NCBI GenBank assembly: GCA_042577505.1
Contig: JBHPEA010000043.1
Span: 1-8,906 of the forward strand
Direction: 5' to 3'
Origin: JACQSR01 sp042577505
GTDB lineage: Archaea > Nanobdellota > Nanobdellia > Woesearchaeales > JACQSR01
Length of the DNA: 8,906 nt
In this document: in pieces, positions 1-5,982 of the stretch
Numbering within the stretch: the first letter of the stretch is position 1
Layout of the letters: every line of letters begins with the position of its first letter
Program-made: the position numbers and the translations under genes
Notes under the pieces: generated by a model
Seen by the model: the letters and a program-made list of their open reading frames with translations, nothing else
Told to the model about the DNA's origin: nothing
The model's database searches: none

Positions 1-175
1 GTCCTAATCCGATTTTTTGTTTCTTCTTTTCTGATAGTAATGCAATAACTCTTTTTTTATCTAGTTCAAGTGCAATAATATCTGGCTTCTTATTTTCAAT
101 GTGGTCCTTAACCTCCTTCATACTTTGTTTAGCAATATGGGAGGTACCAATGATTGTAATATTATCATATTTCAT
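1..175 (-). CDS. TraB-family protein, N-terminal part (cut by window edge)
   Basis: Reading the minus strand from the ATG at 175 gives 58 codons that stay open to the window edge. The protein starts MKYDNITIIGTSHIAKQS and continues through PDIIALELDKKR. The GTSH motif near residues 10-13 and the ALELD motif near 35-39 are the first two conserved blocks of the TraB/PrgY-like family, which is widespread in archaea as a protein of unclear biochemical role; bacterial PrgY is linked to blocking pheromone signalling. Only the N-terminus is visible, so the rest of the domain and the C-terminal membrane segments found in many homologues cannot be checked. There is no Shine-Dalgarno before the ATG, but a TATA-like box lies about 27 nt upstream, which fits a leaderless transcript. 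Family assignment is fairly secure; function is not. Confidence 0.8.
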   Translation of the reverse strand, partial: MKYDNITIIGTSHIAKQSMKEVKDHIENKKPDIIALELDKKRVIALLSEKKKQKIGLG

Positions 176-195
176 AAGATTTGATAGAAGGTGTC

Positions 196-206
196 ATTAT
201 TTAAAT
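196..206 (-). promoter_or_regulatory. TATA box of the TraB-family gene (leaderless)
   Basis: On the minus strand this reads ATTTAAATAAT, centred about 27 nt before the ATG at 175. That spacing places transcription start at or beside the start codon, consistent with the missing ribosome binding site. Assigned by spacing and composition only. Confidence 0.5.
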
Positions 207-216
207 GTTGACAATT

Positions 217-266
217 AAAAAAATAAATTGGAGGGCCGGGAAAAGAGGGGCAAACCCAGCCCGTCC
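217..266 (-). terminator. GC-rich hairpin followed by a T-tract
   Basis: On the minus strand the arms 266-255 (GGACGGGCTGGG) and 240-230 (CCCGGCCCTCC) form an 11-bp stem with a single bulged C and a 14-nt loop, followed at 229-217 by AATTTATTTTTTT. The one non-Watson-Crick pair is U-G in the minus-strand RNA but would be C-A in the plus-strand RNA, so the structure favours minus-strand transcription. It stands out in an otherwise AT-rich gap. It could be the terminator of a short minus-strand transcript starting somewhere in 350-420, or the 3' end of a structured RNA. It sits just before the TraB-gene promoter, as expected for a boundary between two units. Confidence 0.5.
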
Positions 267-282
267 AATGTGCCTTTTCATT

Positions 283-351
283 TTAATTAGCAACCGCAGG
301 AGTGGCACGTTCCTTTTTCTTTTCCTTTTTCCATTTTGTATCATCCTCCAT
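283..351 (-). CDS. Possible 22-residue basic peptide
   Basis: A minus-strand ORF runs from the ATG at 351 to TAA at 283-285. It is very rich in lysine (a KWKKEKKKER stretch in the middle) and ends ATPAVAN. There is no Shine-Dalgarno; a weak AT-rich TATA-like stretch lies about 30 nt upstream, near 379-388. The reason for listing it is that the strong hairpin and T-tract at 217-266 implies a minus-strand transcript ending there, and this is the only ORF on it. The same stretch could instead be part of a non-coding RNA: GTGCC and GGCAC segments (306-302 and 274-270) could pair around the ORF end. I do not recognise the peptide. Confidence 0.25.
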   Translation of the reverse strand: MEDDTKWKKEKKKERATPAVAN

Positions 352-452
352 GTTTTGGTAAGTTATAGGTAGTTTTGAGATTATTAGAAATTAATGTTGA
401 GGCCTTAAAGTTAGGATTTAAATAAAATTGTTGTATTTATAAATAAATCCAA

Positions 453-468
453 CCAAAAAATATATAAA
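453..468 (+). promoter_or_regulatory. BRE/TATA promoter of the PRC-barrel operon
   Basis: An A-rich BRE-like run (CCAAAAAA) is followed directly by TATATAAA at 461-468. A start of transcription about 25 nt downstream (near 487-490) would give a leader of roughly 20 nt that still contains the Shine-Dalgarno AAAGGAGGG at 492-500. The arrangement fits a standard archaeal promoter. Confidence 0.65.
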
Positions 469-507
469 CACGCTTTACTAGCATATTATTGAAAGGAGGG
501 GTTTAAT

Positions 508-810
508 ATGTTACGAATGAAAAAAGTGTCTGAAACTTACGATATGCGTGTATTTACTGATCATGGAGAATACTTTGGTGATGTTGAAGAGTCTATTCTA
601 ACAAACAATAAGGTATTTGGTTGGCGAGTTAGAGCTTCTAAGAATTCTTTTCTAAATAGAGTGTTAGGAAGTGCTAAAGGAGTTATCGTTCCTCACCAAC
701 TTGTTAGGAGTATTGGAGATATAATGATTATCAGTAAAGCAGCAGTTCCATCTCATAAAGGTCAAGAAGGGGAAGAAGAGGAAGCACCTGAAGAAACTCC
801 AGCAGTATGA
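508..810 (+). CDS. PRC-barrel domain protein with acidic tail
   Basis: This 100-aa protein has a compact PRC-barrel-type beta domain over about residues 9-77: MRVFTDHGEYFGDVEE, then a GWRVRAS strand, then KGVIVPHQLVRSIGDIMIIS, matching the usual order 'track/modify', 'variable loop', 'IP...I...GD.III'. Residues 84-100 form an acidic disordered tail (EGEEEEAPEE). The ATG at 508 is chosen because AAAGGAGGG lies 7 nt upstream; an ATG three codons later is less well placed. PRC-barrel proteins act as protein-interaction or RNA-binding modules; in archaea, members such as CdvA and the haloarchaeal CdpB proteins work in cell division. The last codon overlaps the start of the coiled-coil gene (ATGA), so the two products are probably made together. 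The domain call is good; a division role is inference. Confidence 0.8.
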   Translation: MLRMKKVSETYDMRVFTDHGEYFGDVEESILTNNKVFGWRVRASKNSFLNRVLGSAKGVIVPHQLVRSIGDIMIISKAAVPSHKGQEGEEEEAPEETPAV

Positions 811-1382
811 TAGATCGTATTAAGGGGATTCTCCAACTTAAAGAAAGTATAGATGAGATTTCTGATAAAGCTAAGCAGAATCGGAATGATATAGCTGATA
901 CTCGCGATGATATTGCAAAGTTGCGGAATGAGATTTCTCTTGTTTGTGAAAACCATCGAAAGTTGACCGAACAATTTCAAAAAGATATTTCTGTTTTGAA
1001 TGAACTGAAAGAATCTTTTCAGAAAGAGCTTTATGATTTTAAGTTGGTAAAAAGTCAAATGCAGAGTCAGATTCTAACTAAATTTGATGCTGAGCTGGAT
1101 AAAGAGTTGAAAATATATCTCAAAAATTTGAATAAAAATATCAAAGAATACAATGACGCTCAAGTGAAGATTAATTCTGCAGCTGTTCGAGTTGATGAGT
1201 TTGGAAAGGAAGTTGAAAAGTTTGTTGAAATTAGCAAAGAAATTAAGAAAGGAGATTTTGAACTGACCAAATATGCAAAGATTTTGACTGAGCACGATCG
1301 AGAGAAACTTGAATTAATGCGCAAAATAGATTATCTTGAACGTTTAATTTCTAAAGAAAGAAAGATGAGAGTTGTGAGATAA
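807..1382 (+). CDS. Coiled-coil protein of unknown function, coupled to the PRC-barrel gene
   Basis: The 191-aa product is almost entirely alpha-helical and charged, with heptad-like hydrophobic spacing over about residues 5-75, 85-125 and 128-187, and no signal peptide or membrane segment. It has one Cys and ends in a basic patch (KERKMRVVR). It starts at ATG 807 inside the stop of the PRC-barrel gene, so translation is probably coupled by re-initiation; no separate promoter is visible. Adjacent PRC-barrel and coiled-coil proteins recall the two parts of crenarchaeal CdvA (PRC-barrel followed by coiled coil), here as two chains, but coiled coils give little specificity and I see no ESCRT-III-binding motif that I could name with confidence. 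It could equally be a cytoskeletal or scaffold protein. Confidence 0.8.
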   Translation: MIDRIKGILQLKESIDEISDKAKQNRNDIADTRDDIAKLRNEISLVCENHRKLTEQFQKDISVLNELKESFQKELYDFKLVKSQMQSQILTKFDAELDKELKIYLKNLNKNIKEYNDAQVKINSAAVRVDEFGKEVEKFVEISKEIKKGDFELTKYAKILTEHDREKLELMRKIDYLERLISKERKMRVVR

Positions 1383-1383
1383 A

Positions 1384-1394
1384 ATAAAAAAAAA
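1384..1394 (-). terminator. Oligo-T terminator of the secreted Cys-rich protein gene
   Basis: Nine consecutive A residues at 1386-1394 become T9 on the minus strand, immediately after the stop codon at 1395-1397. Oligo-T runs alone are sufficient termination signals for archaeal RNA polymerase. No hairpin is visible. The run sits in the 12-bp gap between convergent genes. Confidence 0.45.
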
Positions 1395-2480
1395 TTAAAC
1401 ACAAATTTCGTCAACACATTGGCCAGATTGGCACTGTCTTCCATTGATGCAGGCTTCTCCGTTTTCTAAGAAGTTTGTTCTTGGAGTTCTATTGAACCAA
1501 AGGAGTGTTTCTGTTGTTGGGTACGGTAAATCGTAGCCTGTTGGTTCGACTTCTAATAATGCTCCGTCGTATTTGTCAACAAGGTTTTCTTCTACAGTGC
1601 CTCTTAGATACCCTTTGATGCTTGTTCTGTAGATTGATCTTTGTTCCCTTCTGTTTACATTCAAATTGCCTAACTTCAAGAAATCTGTATCATTGAATAA
1701 CCAGATTGTATAGTTACCTTCAATTTGAGGTAAGTTATCTGCTCTGATGTTAATTCTTGTTTTTGTAAAGTACACTAATCCTGGATGTTGTCTGTTTCTT
1801 GTTTTTGAAAGTCTAAAGTCGCTATATCCTGTAGCTAGTATACCAGTAATGGGTGTGCCGTGCCAATATGTTCTACGCGAATTTACTTTATTTGGTCTTG
1901 ATAATGTGAACCAAGCTGTTTTTTCCAATGTTTGGTTGCCTTTTTCAAATCTAACAAGTAGGTTGTTAGGGCCGATTCGGAAATTCTTAGTTCTCTCATA
2001 AACATCACAGCCCCTACATAATCTTCTAAGTCTTCTTCCATTTACAGAATAGTATATTTCTCCTTCATCATAAGCTTGAAAGTGAAGAGGGATTCTTCTT
2101 TGTGTGAAGATTTGATTGTAAGGAGAATGAATGATTAATCCATCTGATTGAATGCAGAAATCATATGCGTTGGAATCATTTCCCCCTGTTGTTAAACAAG
2201 AATAACCACCATCTGCATTTTGATCACAAACTTCGGCTTTTTCTTCTGAGAAAATTTCTTCACAAGTAGAATTTTCTAAGTTAAAACAACCACTTAGATT
2301 AAATGTACATTCATTATCGCAACCTAATACTCCTTTTGCGTATTCAAAATCAGAACAATCTTTTTCATCTAAATCTGATACGTCACATAGTTCATTCCCA
2401 TTTATTCTTCCATCTCCACAAATAGCATAAGCACTAGAAACTGATAGCAATAAGACCATTAATATGATTAATTTTTTCAT
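1395..2480 (-). CDS. Secreted cysteine-rich, Ig-like surface protein
   Basis: The 361-aa precursor begins with a clear Sec signal peptide (MKKLIILMVLLLSVSSAYA, cleavage likely after Ala19). Next comes CGDGRINGNELCD at residues 21-33 followed by further Cys, which matches the CGDG...E.CD repeat found in surface proteins of myxobacteria and many DPANN archaea. A beta-rich middle follows: a region around 118-195 with an Ig-like pattern, and one around 240-315 containing GNYTIWLFNDTDFLKLG. A second Cys cluster closes the protein (EACINGRQCQSGQCVDEICV). Seven N-X-S/T sequons suggest heavy N-glycosylation outside the cell. There is no C-terminal membrane anchor, so it is secreted or held by partners. 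A Shine-Dalgarno (GGGGGA) sits 5 nt before the ATG. Likely a cell-surface or adhesion protein; the ligand is unknown. Confidence 0.75.
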   Translation of the reverse strand: MKKLIILMVLLLSVSSAYAICGDGRINGNELCDVSDLDEKDCSDFEYAKGVLGCDNECTFNLSGCFNLENSTCEEIFSEEKAEVCDQNADGGYSCLTTGGNDSNAYDFCIQSDGLIIHSPYNQIFTQRRIPLHFQAYDEGEIYYSVNGRRLRRLCRGCDVYERTKNFRIGPNNLLVRFEKGNQTLEKTAWFTLSRPNKVNSRRTYWHGTPITGILATGYSDFRLSKTRNRQHPGLVYFTKTRINIRADNLPQIEGNYTIWLFNDTDFLKLGNLNVNRREQRSIYRTSIKGYLRGTVEENLVDKYDGALLEVEPTGYDLPYPTTETLLWFNRTPRTNFLENGEACINGRQCQSGQCVDEICV

Positions 2481-2517
2481 TTAAATCCCCCACACTATGA
2501 GTGAGGGAGAAAAAATT

Positions 2518-2527
2518 ATTATAAAAT
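2518..2527 (-). promoter_or_regulatory. TATA box of the secreted protein gene
   Basis: The minus strand reads ATTTTATAAT here. Transcription would start near 2495, giving a leader of about 15 nt with the Shine-Dalgarno at 2491-2486. The inverted repeat CCCTCAC/GTGTGGG at 2507-2501 and 2495-2489 overlaps the predicted start site and could be an operator. Confidence 0.45.
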
Positions 2528-2534
2528 CTTTTAG

Positions 2535-2560
2535 AAAAAACCTTTTGTCTTCAAACAAGG
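2535..2560 (-). terminator. Hairpin plus T6 terminator of the CARF regulator gene
   Basis: On the minus strand CCTTGTTTG and CAAAAGG (2560-2541) pair as a 7-bp stem with a bulged G and an AAGA loop, followed by TTTTTT at 2540-2535. It begins one base past the TAG stop of the regulator gene. The form is that of an intrinsic terminator, more elaborate than archaea need. Confidence 0.6.
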
Positions 2561-2561
2561 A

Positions 2562-3191
2562 CTAAACATATCCTTTGACAAGCATTTTTCCTTGGAATGA
2601 AAGTTTAATTCTAGTTTTTCCTTTCTCTTCATCTGTATCTACCAACCCCATTTTTTCAAGGCCCTCTGACTTTAACGTTCCATGGATGTGGTAAGAGATT
2701 AGAGGAAGGGACATTTTTGTTTTTTTAGACAATTCTTCTAAAGACGAACAACAATCTTCGCTTTTGTAAAGTATTTTCAAAATGTTCATCTTCTTTTCAG
2801 TTAATAGAGAATAATATGAGAATTTCAATACAGGTAACATCATAACTTCGCTTCCCTTTACTCCGAATGCTTTGAAACCATTTACGAAAGCTGCTGAGGT
2901 AGCTGCACATCTTGATTCTCTATCTCCTGTTGAAACGTTGATTAATACTTCTCCTGTCTCAAATTGTTTTATCTTTGAGACTTCCTTGAATATTTCTTCC
3001 CAAATTTCTCCCTTAATATCGACTATTTTAGTGGGAATTTTGAACTTTTCAAGGTTCTTTTTGGCTTCGTTTGCTGCCTCTAGTTTATCCTGAGGTGTAA
3101 TTAAGATTACTTTATCTGTAGGGAACTCCTTTATTCCAACGTATAAGTCATCGATGTGATCTCCAACTGGTGCTACTATTGTGTATCTCAT
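2562..3191 (-). CDS. CARF-wHTH transcription regulator (Csa3/HFX_2341-like)
   Basis: The 209-aa protein has an N-terminal Rossmann-like CARF domain (about 1-125) and a C-terminal winged helix (about 131-209). The N-terminal strand MRYTIVAPVGDHIDD and the NVSTGDRESRCAATSAA segment at 85-101 correspond to the ligand-binding loops of CARF proteins, which bind cyclic oligoadenylate or other nucleotides. The wHTH includes LEELSKKTKMSLPLISYHI with a wing rich in Lys. In Csa3 this architecture regulates CRISPR genes; here no cas gene or repeat array is in view, and many haloarchaeal-type homologues are stand-alone. The ATG at 3191 has a GAGGTG Shine-Dalgarno 6 nt upstream. The gene diverges from the operon at 3343 across a palindrome-rich gap, so autoregulation and control of that operon are plausible. 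Domain call strong; ligand and targets are inferred. Confidence 0.8.
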   Translation of the reverse strand: MRYTIVAPVGDHIDDLYVGIKEFPTDKVILITPQDKLEAANEAKKNLEKFKIPTKIVDIKGEIWEEIFKEVSKIKQFETGEVLINVSTGDRESRCAATSAAFVNGFKAFGVKGSEVMMLPVLKFSYYSLLTEKKMNILKILYKSEDCCSSLEELSKKTKMSLPLISYHIHGTLKSEGLEKMGLVDTDEEKGKTRIKLSFQGKMLVKGYV

Positions 3192-3235
3192 TTAATTCAC
3201 CTCGTATTAGTATAGTCATTTTTAATTCTTAAATG

Positions 3236-3264
3236 TTTACTTTAACCATTAAAGGGAAAGTAAA
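3236..3264. promoter_or_regulatory. Nested inverted repeats, candidate regulator operator
   Basis: TTTACTTT (3236-3243) and AAAGTAAA (3257-3264) are a perfect 8-bp inverted repeat with a 13-nt spacer. Nested inside is CTTTAA-CCA-TTAAAG (3240-3254), a second perfect inverted repeat. The right arm touches the TATA box at 3267, where a bound dimer would block or recruit the transcription machinery. The divergent wHTH regulator gene beside it is the obvious candidate binder. AT-rich DNA produces short palindromes by chance, so binding is inference. Confidence 0.45.
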
Positions 3265-3275
3265 TCTATATATAT
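3257..3275 (+). promoter_or_regulatory. BRE/TATA promoter of the GH130-zwf-pgl-gnd operon
   Basis: Purine-rich AAAGTAAA precedes TATATATAT at 3267-3275. Transcription would begin near 3297, leaving a leader of about 45 nt before the ATG at 3343. A second TATA-like stretch (TTATAAAATA, 3291-3300) would give a start near 3320 and cannot be excluded, but it lacks a good BRE. Confidence 0.55.
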
Positions 3276-3342
3276 GAAGAATCTCAATTCTTATAAAATA
3301 GTGAATACATAAAGTTGAAATTAGTTAAAAGAGGTGAATAAA

Positions 3343-3549
3343 ATGATTTTAGATGCGATTAGTACACTGATTGGATTTCTGGCTGCAATATTTATTCTAC
3401 TGCATGTTCCTTCCTGTAGTCAGCATTGGGCTCAGAAAATTCCTGGCATTGCACAGAAATTAGCTCAGTATCATAATTTAACATTAAATTTGGCAATGAT
3501 TCTTGCATTTCTACATATCCTATTGATAGTCTTATTGGTGATATTGTGA
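3343..3549 (+). CDS. Small two-helix membrane protein, first gene of the operon
   Basis: The start at ATG 3343 is chosen because GAGGTG lies 6 nt upstream; a GTG at 3334 is in frame but is part of that ribosome binding site. The 68-aa product has a hydrophobic helix at about 5-22, a polar linker with SCSQHWAQKIPGIAQKLAQYHN, and a second very hydrophobic helix from about 46 to the C-terminus (AFLHILLIVLLVIL). A single Cys and four His are present, two of them inside or at the edges of the helices. It ends in a 4-bp overlap (GTGA) with the GH130 gene, so it is co-translated with it. I do not recognise the family. A membrane anchor, transporter accessory or metal/haem-related role could be imagined, but nothing in the sequence decides. 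Confidence 0.6.
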   Translation: MILDAISTLIGFLAAIFILLHVPSCSQHWAQKIPGIAQKLAQYHNLTLNLAMILAFLHILLIVLLVIL

Positions 3550-4607
3550 GAAATAAACTTTTGTTCACACCCAAAGATATTAAGCCTTCCATTAAAGATT
3601 GGAAAATAGTGGGGGTTCTTAATCCTGCTGCAATTAGAAGAAAGGATGGAAAAATACTGCTTATGTTAAGGGTCGCCGAGCAACACCCTCAGCATGGTAA
3701 ATCGATGAGTTGTCCAATAATTACTAGTGGTGATGGTTTTAAGACTGAAAAAATCCATAAAACGACTATAAAGGGTAAGATGGACAATGTGCTTATGTTG
3801 AAAGATGGTACTTGTCGTTTGACAACAATTTCTCATGTTAGGCAAGCAATATTGAGTAAGGATGGTTTTTATATTGAAAGTATTGATGATCACCCAACAT
3901 TTCATGGAACTGCTTCTGAGGGTCAATATGGGATAGAAGATCCGAGGATAACAAAGATTGGAGATAAGTATGTAATGACATATGTGGCTGTCTCAATTAA
4001 TGAAGGAGTTTCTACTGCTCTTGCGATATCAAAAGATTTAGAGAATTGGAAAAGGAAAGGGATTGTGTTTAGAGAGCAGAATAAAGATGTGGTTTTATTT
4101 CCAGAGAAGATAAATGGAAAGTATGTAGCACTTCATAGACCAGAAGGATTCTTTGAGTTTAGTAAACCTTCGATTTGGGTTTCTTATTCACCTGACCTTG
4201 TCTACTGGGGCAGGGAAAAGAGTATCATTCAACCTAGGGAGAATTCTTGGGAGAGTGAGAGGATTGGTGGTGGTACTCCTCCAATAAAAACAAAGGCTGG
4301 ATGGCTTGAAATCTACCACGGTGTGAAGAAAGTCAGAGATAGAAATGTGTATAGTGCGGGTGCTGTTTTATTGGATAAAAAGAATCCAGAAAAAATATTA
4401 GCTAGATCTCGTCCAAATAAACCACTATTTTTTCCAAAAGAAAAATTTGAGAAGAAGGGTTTTGTCAGTAATACAGTTTTTCCAACAGGGATTGTTCCTG
4501 ATGGGAAAGATCTGTTAATATATTATGGTGCTGCTGATTCCGTTGTTGCTGTTAAGAAATTGAAATTAAAAAATATACTAAACAGTATGGAATACTTTAG
4601 GGGGTAA
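3546..4607 (+). CDS. GH130-family beta-mannoside phosphorylase-like protein
   Basis: The 353-aa protein has the five-bladed propeller signatures of glycoside hydrolase family 130: GVLNPAAIRR near residues 23-32, IEDPRITKI at 130-138 with the probable general acid Asp132, HRP at 197-199, and SWESERIGGGTPPIKT at 234-249 followed by GWLEIYHG to 259. Length is usual for the family. GH130 enzymes act in the cytosol and reversibly split beta-mannosides with phosphate to alpha-mannose 1-phosphate; a few are hydrolases. The conserved Arg/His/Lys phosphate-binding set (HRP, YHG) favours phosphorylase. Exact acceptor (mannosyl-glucose, beta-1,4- or beta-1,2-mannan, N-glycan core) cannot be told. Translation begins at GTG 3546, coupled to the preceding gene. 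The stop is 4 nt before the zwf start, so the sugar phosphate probably feeds the pentose pathway genes downstream. Confidence 0.85.
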   Translation: MRNKLLFTPKDIKPSIKDWKIVGVLNPAAIRRKDGKILLMLRVAEQHPQHGKSMSCPIITSGDGFKTEKIHKTTIKGKMDNVLMLKDGTCRLTTISHVRQAILSKDGFYIESIDDHPTFHGTASEGQYGIEDPRITKIGDKYVMTYVAVSINEGVSTALAISKDLENWKRKGIVFREQNKDVVLFPEKINGKYVALHRPEGFFEFSKPSIWVSYSPDLVYWGREKSIIQPRENSWESERIGGGTPPIKTKAGWLEIYHGVKKVRDRNVYSAGAVLLDKKNPEKILARSRPNKPLFFPKEKFEKKGFVSNTVFPTGIVPDGKDLLIYYGAADSVVAVKKLKLKNILNSMEYFRG

Positions 4608-4611
4608 TATT

Positions 4612-5982
4612 TTGGACTGCACATTCATTATTTTTGGGGCAACTGGTGATTTGGCTAGTAAGAAGATTTTTCCTGCAATATATTATCTTAAAAAAAAGGG
4701 ACAGATAAGGAATTTTTCAATTGTAGCTATTGGAAGAAGGGACCTAGATATTAAAAGTGTACTGGAGAAATCAAAAAAATATATTAAAAATATTGATACT
4801 AAGATTTTTTCTCAAATTGTTTCAAAATCCCATTATTTTCAATTAGATTTTGATGATAAAGTGAAGTATAATGAACTAGGAAAACTTATTGAGAAAGTTG
4901 AGAACAAGAATAAATCAACTAATAGACTATTCTACCTTGCAACACTTCCCAATTTTTTTGAAAAAATATCTGAAAACCTTGCTAAATGTGGTTTAGTTAA
5001 AAATAAAGGTTGGTCAAGAATTGTATTTGAGAAACCGTTTGGAGAGAACTTACAATCAGCTAGGAGAATAAATAAGACATTGAAGAAAATTTTCAAAGAA
5101 GATCAAATATATAGGATTGATCATTATCTTGGTAAGGAATTAGTTCAAAATATTCTATTTTTACGTTTCACGAATTCTATGTTTGAGTCAATTTTAAACA
5201 AAGAATATGTAGACCATGTCCAAATTATCTTAAGTGAAAAAATTGGTATAAAGGGTAGAGAGGGTTATTATGATCAGTATGGAGCATTGAAAGATGTTGT
5301 TCAGAATCACATGTTTCAAATTCTATCGTTGATTTCTATGGAAGCACCAAAAAAGATGGTAGATGAGAAAATTAGAGATGAGAAAGTTAAAGTTTTGAAA
5401 AAAGCAAGGATTGAAGATGTTGTGCTAGGTCAGTATAAAGGTTATTTGAATGAGAAAGATGTAAGAAAAAATTCAAGAACAGAAACATTTGCTGCTTTAG
5501 AAATGAGTATTGTGAACTCTAGATGGAGGGGAGTACCATTTTATCTGTTTACAGGGAAAGCGATGAAAAAATCAATTGCAACTGTGCATATTCAGTTCAA
5601 GAAACCAAAATGTTTAATGGGTGTTTGTAATTACTTACCTAATTATCTTTCAATACAATTAGCTCCCGAGGAAGGATTTTATATGCAATTAAATGCTAAA
5701 GCCCCTGGTGTTTCTACTATTGTGCCAGTTAAAATGGAATATTGTCATAATTGTACATTTGGTCCCAATACTCCTCGTGCTTATGAGAATTTGTTAGTGA
5801 ATATATTAGAAGGGGATAAAACTGTTTTTGTTAGAACAGATGAGATTGAAGAGGCGTGGGATTTAATAGATAAAATTAAAAAGAATAAGCTCAAGGTTTT
5901 CTCTTATAAAAAAGGTTCTTATCCATTATCTGCTGACTCTTTGATAAAAAGTAGAGGATCTTGGCATCTTAAAGAAAAATGA
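4612..5982 (+). CDS. zwf: Glucose-6-phosphate 1-dehydrogenase
   Basis: Catalyses glucose 6-phosphate + NAD(P)+ to 6-phosphogluconolactone, the first step of the oxidative pentose phosphate pathway. The 456-aa chain carries the nucleotide-binding motif FGATGDLASKK (8-18), EKPFG at 140-144, the substrate signature RIDHYLGKE at 168-176 and VVQNHMFQ around 229-236. By comparison with the well-studied bacterial enzyme, Asp170 and His233 are the catalytic pair and His171 and Lys175 bind substrate. It is slightly shorter than typical bacterial Zwf (about 480-500 aa). The start is TTG at 4612, preceded by an AGGGGGT Shine-Dalgarno that overlaps the GH130 stop. Its stop overlaps the pgl start (ATGA). 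Bacterial-type Zwf is uncommon in archaea, so ancient acquisition from bacteria is likely. The gene looks intact. Confidence 0.95.
   Translation: MDCTFIIFGATGDLASKKIFPAIYYLKKKGQIRNFSIVAIGRRDLDIKSVLEKSKKYIKNIDTKIFSQIVSKSHYFQLDFDDKVKYNELGKLIEKVENKNKSTNRLFYLATLPNFFEKISENLAKCGLVKNKGWSRIVFEKPFGENLQSARRINKTLKKIFKEDQIYRIDHYLGKELVQNILFLRFTNSMFESILNKEYVDHVQIILSEKIGIKGREGYYDQYGALKDVVQNHMFQILSLISMEAPKKMVDEKIRDEKVKVLKKARIEDVVLGQYKGYLNEKDVRKNSRTETFAALEMSIVNSRWRGVPFYLFTGKAMKKSIATVHIQFKKPKCLMGVCNYLPNYLSIQLAPEEGFYMQLNAKAPGVSTIVPVKMEYCHNCTFGPNTPRAYENLLVNILEGDKTVFVRTDEIEEAWDLIDKIKKNKLKVFSYKKGSYPLSADSLIKSRGSWHLKEK

Noticed and set aside
268..372. 34-codon hydrophobic plus-strand ORF
   Set aside because: It is Phe/Leu-rich only because it is antisense to a Lys-rich A/G tract, has no ribosome site and no TATA box at a suitable distance.
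2481..2507. RNA thermometer or attenuator hairpin covering the ribosome site of the secreted protein gene
   Set aside because: The 5' arm (2507-2501) lies upstream of the transcription start predicted from the TATA box, so it would not be in the mRNA. It is better read as a possible DNA operator.
2562..3191. CRISPR-Cas locus suggested by the CARF regulator
   Set aside because: No direct repeat-spacer pattern and no cas gene occurs in the window; the regulator's neighbours are metabolic and surface genes.
3666..3926. Minus-strand open frame inside the GH130 gene
   Set aside because: It overlaps well-conserved GH130 motifs, has no promoter or ribosome site and an implausible composition; it is an antisense shadow.
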